Positions 1 to 8,768 of a stretch of 64,000 nt of DNA are shown here, in pieces (positions within the stretch are counted from its first letter, which is position 1; the number at the start of each line of letters is the position of its first letter). The position numbers were made by a program, and so were the translations under genes. The DNA is from JAAUTG01 sp964458705 (GTDB lineage: Bacteria > Bacteroidota > Bacteroidia > Chitinophagales > Saprospiraceae). The stretch is taken from NCBI GenBank assembly GCA_964458705.1, contig CAYWKD010000016.1, positions 1 through 64,000 on the forward strand, read 5' to 3'. Below the pieces are notes generated by a model that was not told where the DNA came from, ran no database searches, and worked only from the letters and a program-made list of their open reading frames with translations.

Positions 1-770
1 TAATTTTTGTCCACTGGTTAAATTCTCAGTCATCATACATTTGACAACACAACCCCTGTGGTTTGGGTGATTGTATTACTTGGTCTAGGGTACAAGTTTA
101 GAAACACAAAAGTTGGCAAGTTATTTTTGCTTGCTGATCTCGCACTAGTGTTGCTCTTGACCAATCCTTTTTTGTATAACCGAGTAGCTTCCAATTGGCA
201 AGTGCAATCCGTCGAAATTAACGATATAATCGAGCCTTACGATGTAGGAATTGTTCTAGGAGGTTATGCTTGTGATAAGAATGGAAAATTTCACTTAGAC
301 GGAAAAACAGGAAATCGTTTAATCAGTGCATTAGATTTATACAGTAAAGGGAAAATCAATAAAATATTATTCTGTCTGGAGGAAGCCTTGAAACCAACTC
401 GGACAGAGTTGCAGAAGCTTTACTTGTAAGAGACTTTCTGCTTCGTCTAAACATACCCGAAGAAGATTTAATCATCGAACCTGATTCGAGAAATACTGCC
501 GAGAATGCAGCTTATTCGGCTGCTTTACTAAATCCTTCTGATCGTTGCTTAATCATCACTTCTAATTTTCACATGAGGCGTGCTACTAGGTGTTTCAGCA
601 ATTTCGATTTAGAGTTTCAATCATTTGCTGTGGATCAAATAACGAAAAAGAAGCAATTTTGGGATATTCAATCTCACGTCCCAAATGTTAAAACTTTAAT
701 TAGATGGAGCGATCTAACTAAAGAAGTGATAGGCTTATTGGTGTATAAATCAGTTGATTATGCTGCTTAA
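1..770 (+). pseudogene. YdcF/DUF218-family membrane protein gene, 5'-truncated and frameshifted
   Basis: Three reading frames together give one recognisable YdcF (DUF218) protein. From about 52 the frame encodes a hydrophobic N-terminal segment followed by the family's conserved GIVLGG strand (about 244-264). Near 373 the frame is lost: the expected SGGS motif is read from 375 in the next frame, which continues through EPDSRNTAENA and ITSNFHMRRA to the stop at 768-770. One base appears to be missing around 369-375. A second shift is likely around 45-52, because the residues that should precede the VVWVIVLL helix are in another frame there. The start lies before the window. YdcF proteins are inner-membrane proteins of uncertain function, often linked to envelope metabolism. 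The long shifted frame shows no other decay, so a recent mutation or a sequencing error is likely. Confidence 0.75.
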
Positions 771-800
771 TTTACGCCACTAAACTTATTTTAGGGCGTT

Positions 801-1433
801 TTATTTTCTACCAAAATCAGCGGGAATCTCTCCCCAGCGTTTCGTCTCCCATTTTAAGATGGGAACTCTAAAACTGTTGGTTTTCAGCCAGTCTTCTGCT
901 CTTACAATTAGTTGATACAACTGAGTAGTCTTTGGGTTGCGTACCAATTTTGTGTTGCATTTCTTTTTGTTTACCCAACCAATCGCAATTTTTGAGTCCG
1001 AATAAATAGGTACATTTCTTTCTTGTTTTTTAAGCATTGCTAGAGCATGTACAAGTGCTAGAAACTCTCCAATATTATTAGTGCCTAAAGAAAATTTTTG
1101 ATAGAAAAGTTGTTCCCCTGTTTTGGTATCCACACCTTGATATTCCATTACTCCTGGATTGCCAGCACTAGCACCATCAACCGAAATGCTTTCCCAGATT
1201 ATTTTCTCTTGTTCTTCAGGAGGGATCGTCTCAATAGTAGGTCTTGTTTTCTGCTTTGTGATGGCATCTGAATAATTTCCATAAAAGGCCTGCTCAGCAG
1301 CTTCCATCGTCGGGAAAGATTTATATTTTGCATTAGGGTAACCCTTGATTTGTAATTGACACGTTGTCCAATCATCATAGATTCCGGGTTGATTACCTTC
1401 CCAAACGACGTAGTATTTTTTCTTTTTTGCCAT
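801..1433 (-). CDS. rnhA: Ribonuclease H with N-terminal viroplasmin domain
   Basis: This 210-residue protein would cleave the RNA strand of RNA-DNA hybrids in the cytoplasm. Residues about 6-50 match the caulimovirus viroplasmin domain (YYVVWEG start, GYPNAKYKSF, EAAEQAF), which binds hybrids. The RNase H fold follows, with catalytic acidic residues in SVDGASAGNPG, GEFLAL and SDSK, and a last Asp near the C-terminus (PADFG). The order and length fit the Bacteroidota RNase H type in which viroplasmin and RNase H domains are joined. The ATG start is followed by a Lys-rich stretch typical of the family. It stands alone, facing the end of the frameshifted YdcF-like gene, and lies about 50 bp downstream of the next minus-strand gene. 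Confidence 0.9.
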   Translation of the reverse strand: MAKKKKYYVVWEGNQPGIYDDWTTCQLQIKGYPNAKYKSFPTMEAAEQAFYGNYSDAITKQKTRPTIETIPPEEQEKIIWESISVDGASAGNPGVMEYQGVDTKTGEQLFYQKFSLGTNNIGEFLALVHALAMLKKQERNVPIYSDSKIAIGWVNKKKCNTKLVRNPKTTQLYQLIVRAEDWLKTNSFRVPILKWETKRWGEIPADFGRK

Positions 1434-1483
1434 TTTACTAGTTATAAAATATTGGGCTTCAAGTCAATGTATCTCTACTCTTT

Positions 1484-3202
1484 CTAGCTTATTTCAGTGT
1501 TATTTTTGGGATTCAATATTTTACTCAAAATTTTTGTGGTTACTAAGTAGGTTGGACGTACTCCCTCTAGCCCCAAGCTCCCTGAGGCTAGAGTTGCACC
1601 TGTAATCAAAGGATTATCAGACGCATAATAAGCGTATCTAAGCGTTACGTCTTCTCTAATGCTTCTACGAATTTTTGAGGCTGCTTGTATTGCTTTTTGA
1701 TAATGAGCACCTTCCATTTCTAGCCCTACTGCTCTCCAGGAAGACTCTAGGAAAAAGCGCAATATTTCCTTATTTTGAAGAGAAGTACCCAAAACAGTAA
1801 TCATCGAACCTTCAAACACATTTAAGCCATTTCCTTCAAAATCGGACTTTGTTAATTCATTTTCAAGAGGATAATTATCAGCAGTTCCCTCAAATATATG
1901 TGCTGTTGCCACCATGATATCGCCTTTGCCTCCAGCCAGTATGCCTGCTTTTCCCATAACGGAAATGGAATGCACGTTCATTGGTTTGGTATCTTCTTGC
2001 GTTTGATAAGGTTTTAGTAGCTCATCCATGGACTCATACGCCTGCTCACCAAAAGCATAGTCCATTACCAGTAGCAACGGCTTTTCTCTTGCTATCCAAT
2101 CTGAATTTATTTCTACTTCTTTAGGGAGGTCTTTACAATTGAAGGAAGCTATATCTATGATTTGTACACCGATACTTGTACCGCTTTGATCTTCAATGTA
2201 ATACATGCCATTGTCTAAAGCAAATTGCTCTACTAATCTACGCTGGCTCTTCGAGGAACTTTGGCTTAATAATTCTACTAGATCAATGAAATCTTGCCCT
2301 TCTCTATCATCACTGATGGCAGAATAAGCATAAAGTGAGTTCATAACGCTGTGCAAGTTGGCACTAATAATATGCAAAGGACGATCGAGCCATCCTTTTT
2401 TCGCTAAAAAGTCCTTGATGTTTTTTGCCCACACCTCGCCATATACATGATGCCCAACCATCTCTCTCAAGGTAGAGGAAAAGGTAATTTCCCGATCTTT
2501 ATCTTCTCTGTATTCATCAATAGATCTTTTACCGAGCCAATAAGTGATGCGAAAAAGACTATTTACCTTACCATTAACTGCTTGAAAATCCTCAAAGGTG
2601 TTGGCAGTTTCTTCGTAAGTCCTTCCGAGCAAGGTGCTTAAGTAGGTGAATGCGACTTCTTTATTAAATTCCTCTCCACGCTCCTCTTTAGCCACTATTT
2701 CTTCCAACATCAGCCAATCTCGCTTGCGATTACCTTTACTGTCTAGGCTATTGCGACGAATTTTTTCTGACTCACAATACATGAACGTCAGATGAGTCAG
2801 TATGTCATAAATATCACTATGACCTCTAGTGATTTCAATGAACATCTGTTCTTTATCAATTCGGTAGCCATTTCTTCGTCGCTTTGGTGGAACGATAGGT
2901 CGAAATCGAGAATGTTCAAAGCCTTCTCGTGAAATCAATTTGACGTATTGACATTCTTCAATACCTTTCGGTAAACGCTGAAAAATATACAACAACCCAC
3001 CTAGCTCTACGCGCTCCGAATCATTCAATGAGCCGTAAATCTCTGGTGCTAGCACACGCAGTGCTTCAATGATTGCTTTGCCAGATTCACCCAGTGGCTT
3101 GTAGTTTCCACGGATAAAAAGATGACGCATCGCAATATAAATCCGTTGGATGGCTTCCCTTGATTCTTGAGCTTTGGTACGTTGTATTTGGTATATTTTC
3201 AT
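1484..3202 (-). CDS. Large protein of unknown function, DUF6909-like, with nucleoside-phosphorylase-like C-terminal half
   Basis: I do not know the function of this 572-residue protein. From memory it resembles the uncharacterised Bacteroidota family DUF6909; I could not check this. There is no signal peptide or clear membrane segment, so it is probably cytoplasmic. The N-terminal half is helical and charged. The C-terminal half (from about residue 385) has features of nucleoside phosphorylase/MTAN folds: a glycine-rich MGKAGILAGGKGDIM stretch, a GTSLQN turn and a GLEMEGAHYQKA segment near residue 496, which recalls the substrate-ribose-binding MEG/EMEGAA motif. It ends 12 bp before the hisIE start on the same strand in the direction hisIE to this gene, so the two may be cotranscribed. 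The gene call is secure; the fold assignment is tentative. Confidence 0.75.
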   Translation of the reverse strand: MKIYQIQRTKAQESREAIQRIYIAMRHLFIRGNYKPLGESGKAIIEALRVLAPEIYGSLNDSERVELGGLLYIFQRLPKGIEECQYVKLISREGFEHSRFRPIVPPKRRRNGYRIDKEQMFIEITRGHSDIYDILTHLTFMYCESEKIRRNSLDSKGNRKRDWLMLEEIVAKEERGEEFNKEVAFTYLSTLLGRTYEETANTFEDFQAVNGKVNSLFRITYWLGKRSIDEYREDKDREITFSSTLREMVGHHVYGEVWAKNIKDFLAKKGWLDRPLHIISANLHSVMNSLYAYSAISDDREGQDFIDLVELLSQSSSKSQRRLVEQFALDNGMYYIEDQSGTSIGVQIIDIASFNCKDLPKEVEINSDWIAREKPLLLVMDYAFGEQAYESMDELLKPYQTQEDTKPMNVHSISVMGKAGILAGGKGDIMVATAHIFEGTADNYPLENELTKSDFEGNGLNVFEGSMITVLGTSLQNKEILRFFLESSWRAVGLEMEGAHYQKAIQAASKIRRSIREDVTLRYAYYASDNPLITGATLASGSLGLEGVRPTYLVTTKILSKILNPKNNTEIS

Positions 3203-3214
3203 GGTCTTAAAATC

Positions 3215-3817
3215 CTATTGATGTCTGTCTTTTAGTACGTTCACTACATCTTGAATGCTTTTTCCTTTTGCAGCGAGCAAAACGAGGTAGTGATACATCA
3301 AATCGGCTGCCTCATTCAACAGCAGTTCCTCGTTGTCATCTTTGGCTTCAATCACTAATTCTACTGCTTCTTCTCCTACTTTTTGAGCAATTTTATTGAT
3401 GCCTTTATTAAAAAGTTTTGAGGTGTAGGAATCTTCTTTGGGATGAATTTTTCGATGCTTTATCACACGTTCTAAGTGCCATAAAAAATTTTCACTTTGG
3501 TTGATTTCATCAAAGCAAGTATCGCTTCCCGTATGACAGACCGCTCCAACTGGATTTACCTGTATAATAAGTGTGTCAAAATCACAATCAACTTTTATCT
3601 CAACTAGATTTAAGTAGTTTCCAGAAGTTTCTCCTTTTGTCCATAGTCGTTTTTTAGTCCGACTAAAAAAAGTAACTTTTTTTTCTTCAATTGTTTTTTG
3701 AATTGCTGCTTCATTCATGAAACCTAACATCAAAACTTTTTGTGTTTGAGCATCCTGAATAATGGCTGGAACTAAGCCGCTCCCTTTTTCAAAGTTAAGT
3801 TTGCTTATATCTATCAT
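3215..3817 (-). CDS. hisIE: Bifunctional phosphoribosyl-AMP cyclohydrolase / phosphoribosyl-ATP pyrophosphatase
   Basis: HisIE carries out steps two and three of histidine biosynthesis: it removes pyrophosphate from PR-ATP and opens the adenine ring of PR-AMP. The 200-residue protein has a HisI domain first (about 1-105), with the Zn/Mg-binding motifs SRTKKRLWTKGETSGN, DCDFD and VNPVGAVCHTGSDTCF. A HisE domain follows (about 110-200), with KVGEEAVELVIEAKD and LLNEAADLMYHYLVLL, the all-alpha NTP pyrophosphohydrolase signature. Length and fusion order are normal. No other his gene is in the window, so this copy is separated from any histidine operon. The next minus-strand gene starts 12 bp further on. 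Confidence 0.95.
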   Translation of the reverse strand: MIDISKLNFEKGSGLVPAIIQDAQTQKVLMLGFMNEAAIQKTIEEKKVTFFSRTKKRLWTKGETSGNYLNLVEIKVDCDFDTLIIQVNPVGAVCHTGSDTCFDEINQSENFLWHLERVIKHRKIHPKEDSYTSKLFNKGINKIAQKVGEEAVELVIEAKDDNEELLLNEAADLMYHYLVLLAAKGKSIQDVVNVLKDRHQ

Positions 3818-3880
3818 ATCAATCTACTAGTTGGAGTAAAAGAACGTAAGACTTTTTGAAGTGCCTAATTATTGGCAGAA

Positions 3881-4294
3881 TCAAGCTGCAAAAATTTGAT
3901 TAAAGTCTTTGAATGATTTGAATTCGATGGCATTGCCACTTGGATCAAGAAAAAACATGGTTGCTTGTTCGCCTGCTTCACCTTTAAATCGAACGTAGGG
4001 TTCTATAATGAACTCAGTGCTGTGTTCTTTTAATTTTTTGGCGAGTGACTCCCATTCGCTCATTTCTAAAATTGCACCGAAGTGTTTTACAGGTACGCTT
4101 TTACCATCTACAGGATTGGTTGTTGCACGATCGTTATTCTCTTCCACCAAGTGAGCTGTAATTTGATTACCCCAAAAATCAAAATCAATCCATCTTTCTG
4201 ATGTTCTACCAACACCACAACCTAGGATGCCTTCGTAAAACGCTCTCGCTTTTTTTAGATCATTGACAGGGAATGCTAAGTGAAATGGTTGCAT
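3881..4294 (-). CDS. VOC-family (glyoxalase/bleomycin resistance fold) protein
   Basis: This 137-residue protein has the paired beta-alpha-beta-beta-beta repeats of the vicinal oxygen chelate superfamily. It opens with FHLAFPVNDLKKARAFYEGILG, here read as a typical strand-helix start, and ends with FFLDPSGNAIEFKSF, the usual metal-site strand carrying Glu. A central HFGAILEM strand supplies another likely metal-binding His. Such proteins are small metal-dependent enzymes (dioxygenases, glyoxalases, resistance proteins); the substrate cannot be told from sequence. It is a stand-alone gene between folD and hisIE on the same strand, with about 60-80 bp on each side. Confidence 0.85.
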   Translation of the reverse strand: MQPFHLAFPVNDLKKARAFYEGILGCGVGRTSERWIDFDFWGNQITAHLVEENNDRATTNPVDGKSVPVKHFGAILEMSEWESLAKKLKEHSTEFIIEPYVRFKGEAGEQATMFFLDPSGNAIEFKSFKDFNQIFAA

Positions 4295-4375
4295 TGCTTC
4301 TTTTTTTAACTTAAATGTTCATTGCGAAGATATAGAATTGTTAGGGTATTGTTGCAAATAAAGAATAACAATATT

Positions 4376-5257
4376 CTAACCATATACTGCTCCTTTAGCT
4401 GCTTTTAGCGTATTCATCAATAAAGAAGTAACAGTCATAGGGCCTACTCCACCAGGAACTGGTGTGATGAAAGAGCATTTGGGAGCAACGGCTTCAAAAT
4501 CCACATCTCCCCTCAGGCGATAGCCTTTTTTAGCGGTAGCATCCTCTACTCTATTGATGCCTACATCAATGACCACAGCACCTTCCTTGACCATGTTTGC
4601 TTTGATGAAGTTGGGAATACCTATTGCTGCTATGATGATGTCTGCGCGTTGCACTTCGGCGGCAAGGTCTTTGGTGCGGCTGTGGGTAAGCGTAACGGTG
4701 CAGTTGCCAACTTTAGCTTTGCGAGAAAGCAAAATACTAATAGGTGTACCAACAATATTGCTTCTTCCGACTACCACACAGTGCTTTCCAGAGGTTTCAA
4801 TGTTATATCGGTCTAGCATTTGTACAATGCCATAGGGGGTGGCAGGCAGGTAGCTCGGCAAGCCCTGCGCCATACGACCAAAATTGAATGGATGAAAGCC
4901 ATCTACGTCTTTTTTAGGATGGATGGCTAGGGTAACTTTTGTTTCGTCAATATGCTTGGGCAAAGGAAGCTGAACGATGAATCCGTCTATATCATTGTTG
5001 TTGTTCAAGTCTTTAACAATATTTAGTAAGTGCGCTTCGCTGATGCCAGCATTGTGGCGGATGAGTGTAGATTTGAAACCAACCTGTTCACAAGAACGTA
5101 CCTTATTGCGGACATAAACTTGACTAGCGGGGTCTTCACCGATAAGCACTGCCGCTAAGTGAGGTGCTTTTTTGCCCTCCATTTTCATTTGCGCTACCTC
5201 TTTAGCAATTTCAGTTTTAATGGTTTTGGAAAGTGCTTTACCATCTAGAATACTCAT
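4376..5257 (-). CDS. folD: Methylenetetrahydrofolate dehydrogenase / methenyltetrahydrofolate cyclohydrolase
   Basis: FolD interconverts 5,10-methylene-, methenyl- and 10-formyl-tetrahydrofolate using NADP, feeding purine synthesis and one-carbon metabolism in the cytoplasm. The 293-residue length is typical. Visible signatures are YVRNK (catalytic Tyr and Lys, near residue 49-53), GFIVQLPLPKHID, PKKDVDGFHP, the nucleotide-binding GRSNIVGTP segment, and the C-terminal PVPGGVGPMTVTSLLMNTL. All the expected active-site residues are present. The start ATG follows a short AT-rich gap. It is a monocistronic gene as far as can be seen, with the histidine kinase gene ending about 110 bp upstream on the same strand. 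Confidence 0.97.
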   Translation of the reverse strand: MSILDGKALSKTIKTEIAKEVAQMKMEGKKAPHLAAVLIGEDPASQVYVRNKVRSCEQVGFKSTLIRHNAGISEAHLLNIVKDLNNNNDIDGFIVQLPLPKHIDETKVTLAIHPKKDVDGFHPFNFGRMAQGLPSYLPATPYGIVQMLDRYNIETSGKHCVVVGRSNIVGTPISILLSRKAKVGNCTVTLTHSRTKDLAAEVQRADIIIAAIGIPNFIKANMVKEGAVVIDVGINRVEDATAKKGYRLRGDVDFEAVAPKCSFITPVPGGVGPMTVTSLLMNTLKAAKGAVYG

Positions 5258-5369
5258 GTGTTAACTAAGTTTAGTCGTACAAAATAAAAGCGCAAAGGTA
5301 AACCAACAATTTTAAGTCCGCAATAAGTTGAAGTAGCAAGTCCTTTATAGATTTTTCAGCAACGACTCG

Positions 5370-6674
5370 CTATAACATTTCTTCTTCAATGGGAAGCCTC
5401 ACTTTGAAGGTAGTGCCTTTGCCTTCTTCGCTTTTGAAAGCAATAGAACCATTGAGTAATTCAACGTATCGCTTGACTATTGTTAATCCTAAGCCTGTTC
5501 CCTTGATATTATCTACATTTCTAGCTCTAAAGAATCGGGTAAAGAGATACTGTTGTTCTTCTTCGGGAATACCCATACCATGATCTTCAATTTCTATGAT
5601 GAGTTGCTTGTTAACAACTGTATTACGACAAAAGATCACCTTCCATTCAGGGGAGTATTTGATGGCGTTGGAAAATAGATTATAGAGTATATTTTTAAGA
5701 ATCCGTTTGTCCAATAATACTTGTATATCTCCTTCAACAGGCTGATGTTCAATTCGTTGTCCATCTTTTAACAATCCTTCCATTTCGTCTAGCACCTCAT
5801 CACAAAATTCATTCCAACTGAATAAGACAAAGTTGACTTCAATTTTGCCTTCTTCTAGTTTGCTTAATGAAAGGAAATCATTGAGAATACCAGTCAAATT
5901 ATTGACGGCAGATTTGATTCGATTGGTGTGTTTTTCTCGCTTGTCTTGCTGTTCTGTTTGCGTGTAGCGACTTAGTAGCGCAGCAGAAGAAAGAATTGTA
6001 CTCAGTGGAGTTCGGAACTCATGTGAAGCCATTGAGACGAATCTAGATTTCAGTTCTCCGAGCTCTCGCTCTTTTTCATAAGCCTTTCGCAGTTCTTGTT
6101 CTTGTTCTCGAAGTGCTTTTTCCGCAGCTTTCCGTTCTCTAACTTCGTGTGCCAGTTGCTTATTGGTACTCAGCAGTCTATTCACCACATCAGAGAGTTC
6201 TTCTGTTCGTTCGGCTACTATTGACTCCAATTTAGCATTAAATTCTTTGAGCTTGGTTTCTGCTATTTTTAAGTCGCTCACATCGTGAATAACCCCCGTG
6301 AAAAGTATTCTATCGCTCATTGTTACCTCACTCACACTAAGGTGAAAGGGGAAAACTGTGCCATCCTTCCGTTTTCCCTTCACTTCTCTGCCAATGCCAA
6401 TAATTTTTTTTTCCCCTGTTGTAACATAGCTGTTTAGATAATCATCGTGCTTACTGTGATAAGGTTCAGGCATCAGGAAGTTTATGTTTTTGCCAATTAT
6501 CTCTGAGGGTTTGTATTGAAAAAGTACAGCAGCCGCTGGATTAACAGCTTCAATTAGCCCCCTAGTGTCAATTACTAGGATACCATCAGTAGCATTTTGA
6601 AAAACAGAGTGTAGAAGTGCAAAAATTTCATTAGGATTAGAATTAGTAAAAAGTCGGTCCACTTGCATAAGCAT
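5370..6674 (-). CDS. PAS-domain sensor histidine kinase with FixL-like haem-binding PAS
   Basis: This 434-residue soluble kinase has an N-terminal PAS domain (about 15-135), a coiled coil (140-205), a HisKA dimerisation domain with phospho-acceptor His218 in SMASHEFRTPL, and an HATPase domain with N box (LFSNAIKYSP), DHGMGIPEE and GTGLGLTIVK. The PAS core NFLMPEPYHSKHDDYLNSY then IIGIGREVKGKR closely follows the haem-PAS of rhizobial FixL. His76 matches the proximal haem ligand and Arg96 the distal arginine that contacts bound O2. No membrane segment is seen, so it should sense in the cytoplasm. No response regulator is adjacent, so the partner is elsewhere. It is divergent from the CBS/USP genes and lies in the same window as a cbb3 oxidase cluster. 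Kinase identity is certain; haem binding is inferred from the motif. Confidence 0.92.
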   Translation of the reverse strand: MLMQVDRLFTNSNPNEIFALLHSVFQNATDGILVIDTRGLIEAVNPAAAVLFQYKPSEIIGKNINFLMPEPYHSKHDDYLNSYVTTGEKKIIGIGREVKGKRKDGTVFPFHLSVSEVTMSDRILFTGVIHDVSDLKIAETKLKEFNAKLESIVAERTEELSDVVNRLLSTNKQLAHEVRERKAAEKALREQEQELRKAYEKERELGELKSRFVSMASHEFRTPLSTILSSAALLSRYTQTEQQDKREKHTNRIKSAVNNLTGILNDFLSLSKLEEGKIEVNFVLFSWNEFCDEVLDEMEGLLKDGQRIEHQPVEGDIQVLLDKRILKNILYNLFSNAIKYSPEWKVIFCRNTVVNKQLIIEIEDHGMGIPEEEQQYLFTRFFRARNVDNIKGTGLGLTIVKRYVELLNGSIAFKSEEGKGTTFKVRLPIEEEML

Positions 6675-6801
6675 TTAGCAAAAGCTAATTATAGTGATAA
6701 AATAGCAAAGCGTTCAAAGTGATTTGAATTGAATAAATTTTTATTTGAATTTCAGTAGTGATTTATAAAATCTAAATGTCGTTGATTCCTAACTTACTAT
6801 T

Positions 6802-6817
6802 AGTGATGAAAATCACT
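6802..6817. promoter_or_regulatory. Perfect 6-4-6 palindrome, FNR/CRP-type operator candidate
   Basis: AGTGAT-GAAA-ATCACT is a perfect inverted repeat in the 287-bp divergent region between the FixL-like kinase gene and the CBS-domain gene. Its core GTGAT-N4-ATCAC recurs upstream of ccoS at 33434-33447. The half-site and four-base spacing are those of FNR/CRP-family operators. It lies 145 bp before the CBS start and 128 bp before the kinase start. No such regulator gene is in the window. Confidence 0.5.
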
Positions 6818-6961
6818 TTTTTTTTTGATGCTCATCATATTCTACTAATACTAATCCTTGCACCTTGCAATCAGAAAAAAACTGTGAATTTTACATTCCT
6901 CTAAATCCCACAAGAAAAACAATAAGGAATAATAATAGTTATAAGACAAAATAGAAAAAAT

Positions 6962-7411
6962 ATGAACTTACTGACACCTGTATCGAAATTGATGAGTAGT
7001 AATTTGATAACAGTTACACCCAATGATCCGCTATCAGTGGTAAAGGAAAAGTTCGATAGCCATCAAATTCATCATTTACCTGTGGTAGAGTTTAAAAAAA
7101 TGGTAGGATTGATTAGTAAAACAGATTTACTTTATTTCCTAAAGGGTGTTCGTGTACATGACGATACGGAACAGTTTTTCAATAATTCTCGATTGTCCCA
7201 TTATGCTGCCAAAGATATAATGACTTCAAAGTTAGCCACTTTAAGTAGTAATGATCCTATTCGTACTGCCTTAGATGTGTTTAAAGAGAATTTATTTCAT
7301 GCCCTTCCCATAGTGGATAATGGCGAGATAGTGGGTATCATTACGACTTATGATATTATTAAAGCTATTGCGGATGAAAACATCACATTGACAGATTATC
7401 AAAAAGCATAA
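6962..7411 (+). CDS. Tandem CBS-domain protein
   Basis: The 149-residue protein consists of two CBS motifs (about 8-65 and 85-142). Each shows the expected pattern: VSKLMSSNLITVTPNDPL, HHLPVV and GLISKTDLL in the first; AKDIMTSKLATLSSNDPI, HALPIVDNGEIVGIITTYDII in the second. CBS pairs bind adenosine nucleotides such as AMP, ATP or SAM and act as energy or redox sensors. There is no attached catalytic domain. The gene is followed after only 3 bp by the USP fusion gene, so the two are almost certainly cotranscribed. The upstream palindrome at 6802 may control both. Confidence 0.92.
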   Translation: MNLLTPVSKLMSSNLITVTPNDPLSVVKEKFDSHQIHHLPVVEFKKMVGLISKTDLLYFLKGVRVHDDTEQFFNNSRLSHYAAKDIMTSKLATLSSNDPIRTALDVFKENLFHALPIVDNGEIVGIITTYDIIKAIADENITLTDYQKA

Positions 7412-7414
7412 ATA

Positions 7415-8512
7415 ATGCAGAGCATTAAACTGATTGGAATTGGTAACAGCAGATATTTACAAGTAAAATCAAACTTGGAGGCTGCTCTTCGTCGCTTAAA
7501 TATTGACCTACCTGTTGAGGAAGTAACGGAAGTGGATGCTATTCTCAAATATGGGTTAGATACTATTCCAGCAGTTTTGGTGAATGAAGAAGTCGTGTTT
7601 GATGATGGTGCTGTTCCAAGTATTGAAGCATTCATGTACTTAATCAAAAATATACCTCCAAAAGCCGTAGCTTCAAAAATGATACTTGTTCCTATTGATT
7701 TTTCTGAGACATCTAGGAGTGCTTTTTTATACGCTCAACAACTAGCCGAAGAAACAAAGAGTGAGATTAAAGTGGTTCACATTGCTTCGCCTGTATCTAT
7801 TAATCCTACGCCTCACAATCCAGCTATTTTTCTTGAAGAAAATGTAAATTACACTGTTGATCGTGTAAATGAGTTCATTCAAACTAATTCATTGGTCAAA
7901 GTAAATGGTGTAGTGAGTTCTGCTATAAAAGTAAATATAGAAGTCATTGTGGGTTATGTGGAGGAAGAACTGGTACGTTTTTCCAAAAGAGAAGATGTGG
8001 ATATGATCGTAATGGGAACGACAGGAGAAAATACATTACTCAGAAAAATGTTTGGTAGTGTGTCTATTCATGTTTGCCGCAATGCTTGGACACCTGTGCT
8101 GCTCATTCCAAATAGCGTAGCCTACAAAGCAATGGATAACATAGCTTTTGCAACAGATAATAGAGCAGTGGATAAAAATGTGCTGAGAGCGCTACAACCT
8201 TGGATTAAGCAATTCGATGCCTTTATCCATACTGTTCATGTAAAAGAAGATCAGTCTAATACTTACGACGAGGGAGAAGTGCGTATTCAAAAATTAAAAG
8301 AAGTGCCAGACTTCGCCTACAAATCTGTTACTATTGAAAGTGACACTATTGAATATGGACTTAACCGTTACATTGAACAAAATAATATAGATATGCTAGT
8401 GATGGTTACTTCTCATAGAGGATTTATTGAAAATCTATTACATCGCAGCACTACTAAGCGTATGATTTTTAATACAGAAGTTCCACTGATGGTGATGCAT
8501 TATGAGGACTAA
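7415..8512 (+). CDS. Degenerate thioredoxin-fold domain fused to two universal stress protein domains
   Basis: This 365-residue cytoplasmic protein begins with a small thioredoxin-like domain (about 1-80). It keeps the first strand (IKLIGIG), the cis-Pro segment DTIPAVLVNEEVVFDDG and the C-terminal helix of the thioredoxin_3/MTH895 type. Asn11 and Tyr14 stand where the redox CxxC cysteines are expected, so disulfide chemistry is unlikely. Two USP domains follow (about 88-230 and 238-365), the first with MILVPIDFSETSRSAFLYA and the ATP-binding VMGTTGENTLLRKMFGSVS pattern. The second is more divergent. USP proteins respond to starvation and oxygen stress. Its start is 3 bp after the CBS gene stop. 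The domain boundaries are clear for USP and moderate for the thioredoxin part. Confidence 0.85.
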   Translation: MQSIKLIGIGNSRYLQVKSNLEAALRRLNIDLPVEEVTEVDAILKYGLDTIPAVLVNEEVVFDDGAVPSIEAFMYLIKNIPPKAVASKMILVPIDFSETSRSAFLYAQQLAEETKSEIKVVHIASPVSINPTPHNPAIFLEENVNYTVDRVNEFIQTNSLVKVNGVVSSAIKVNIEVIVGYVEEELVRFSKREDVDMIVMGTTGENTLLRKMFGSVSIHVCRNAWTPVLLIPNSVAYKAMDNIAFATDNRAVDKNVLRALQPWIKQFDAFIHTVHVKEDQSNTYDEGEVRIQKLKEVPDFAYKSVTIESDTIEYGLNRYIEQNNIDMLVMVTSHRGFIENLLHRSTTKRMIFNTEVPLMVMHYED

Positions 8513-8768
8513 GATTAGAAAACTTCTGACAATTAAAGTCGGAAAAAATAAGTGAGCTTTTTTACTTAATATTTGATCTTTTCTATTTTTACGAGTAAAA
8601 TCCAATATTCAGACTTATCTTATCTATTAGCTATAATAGTTTGATATTGAATTATTTGTGTTTTAATTCAATGCTTCTTTTTACCATGGATTACTGTCAT
8701 GCTTAATGTACAACGACTTTTCCTAAAACACTTTTTAAACTATATTTTTCAAACAAAACAATTCAAAT

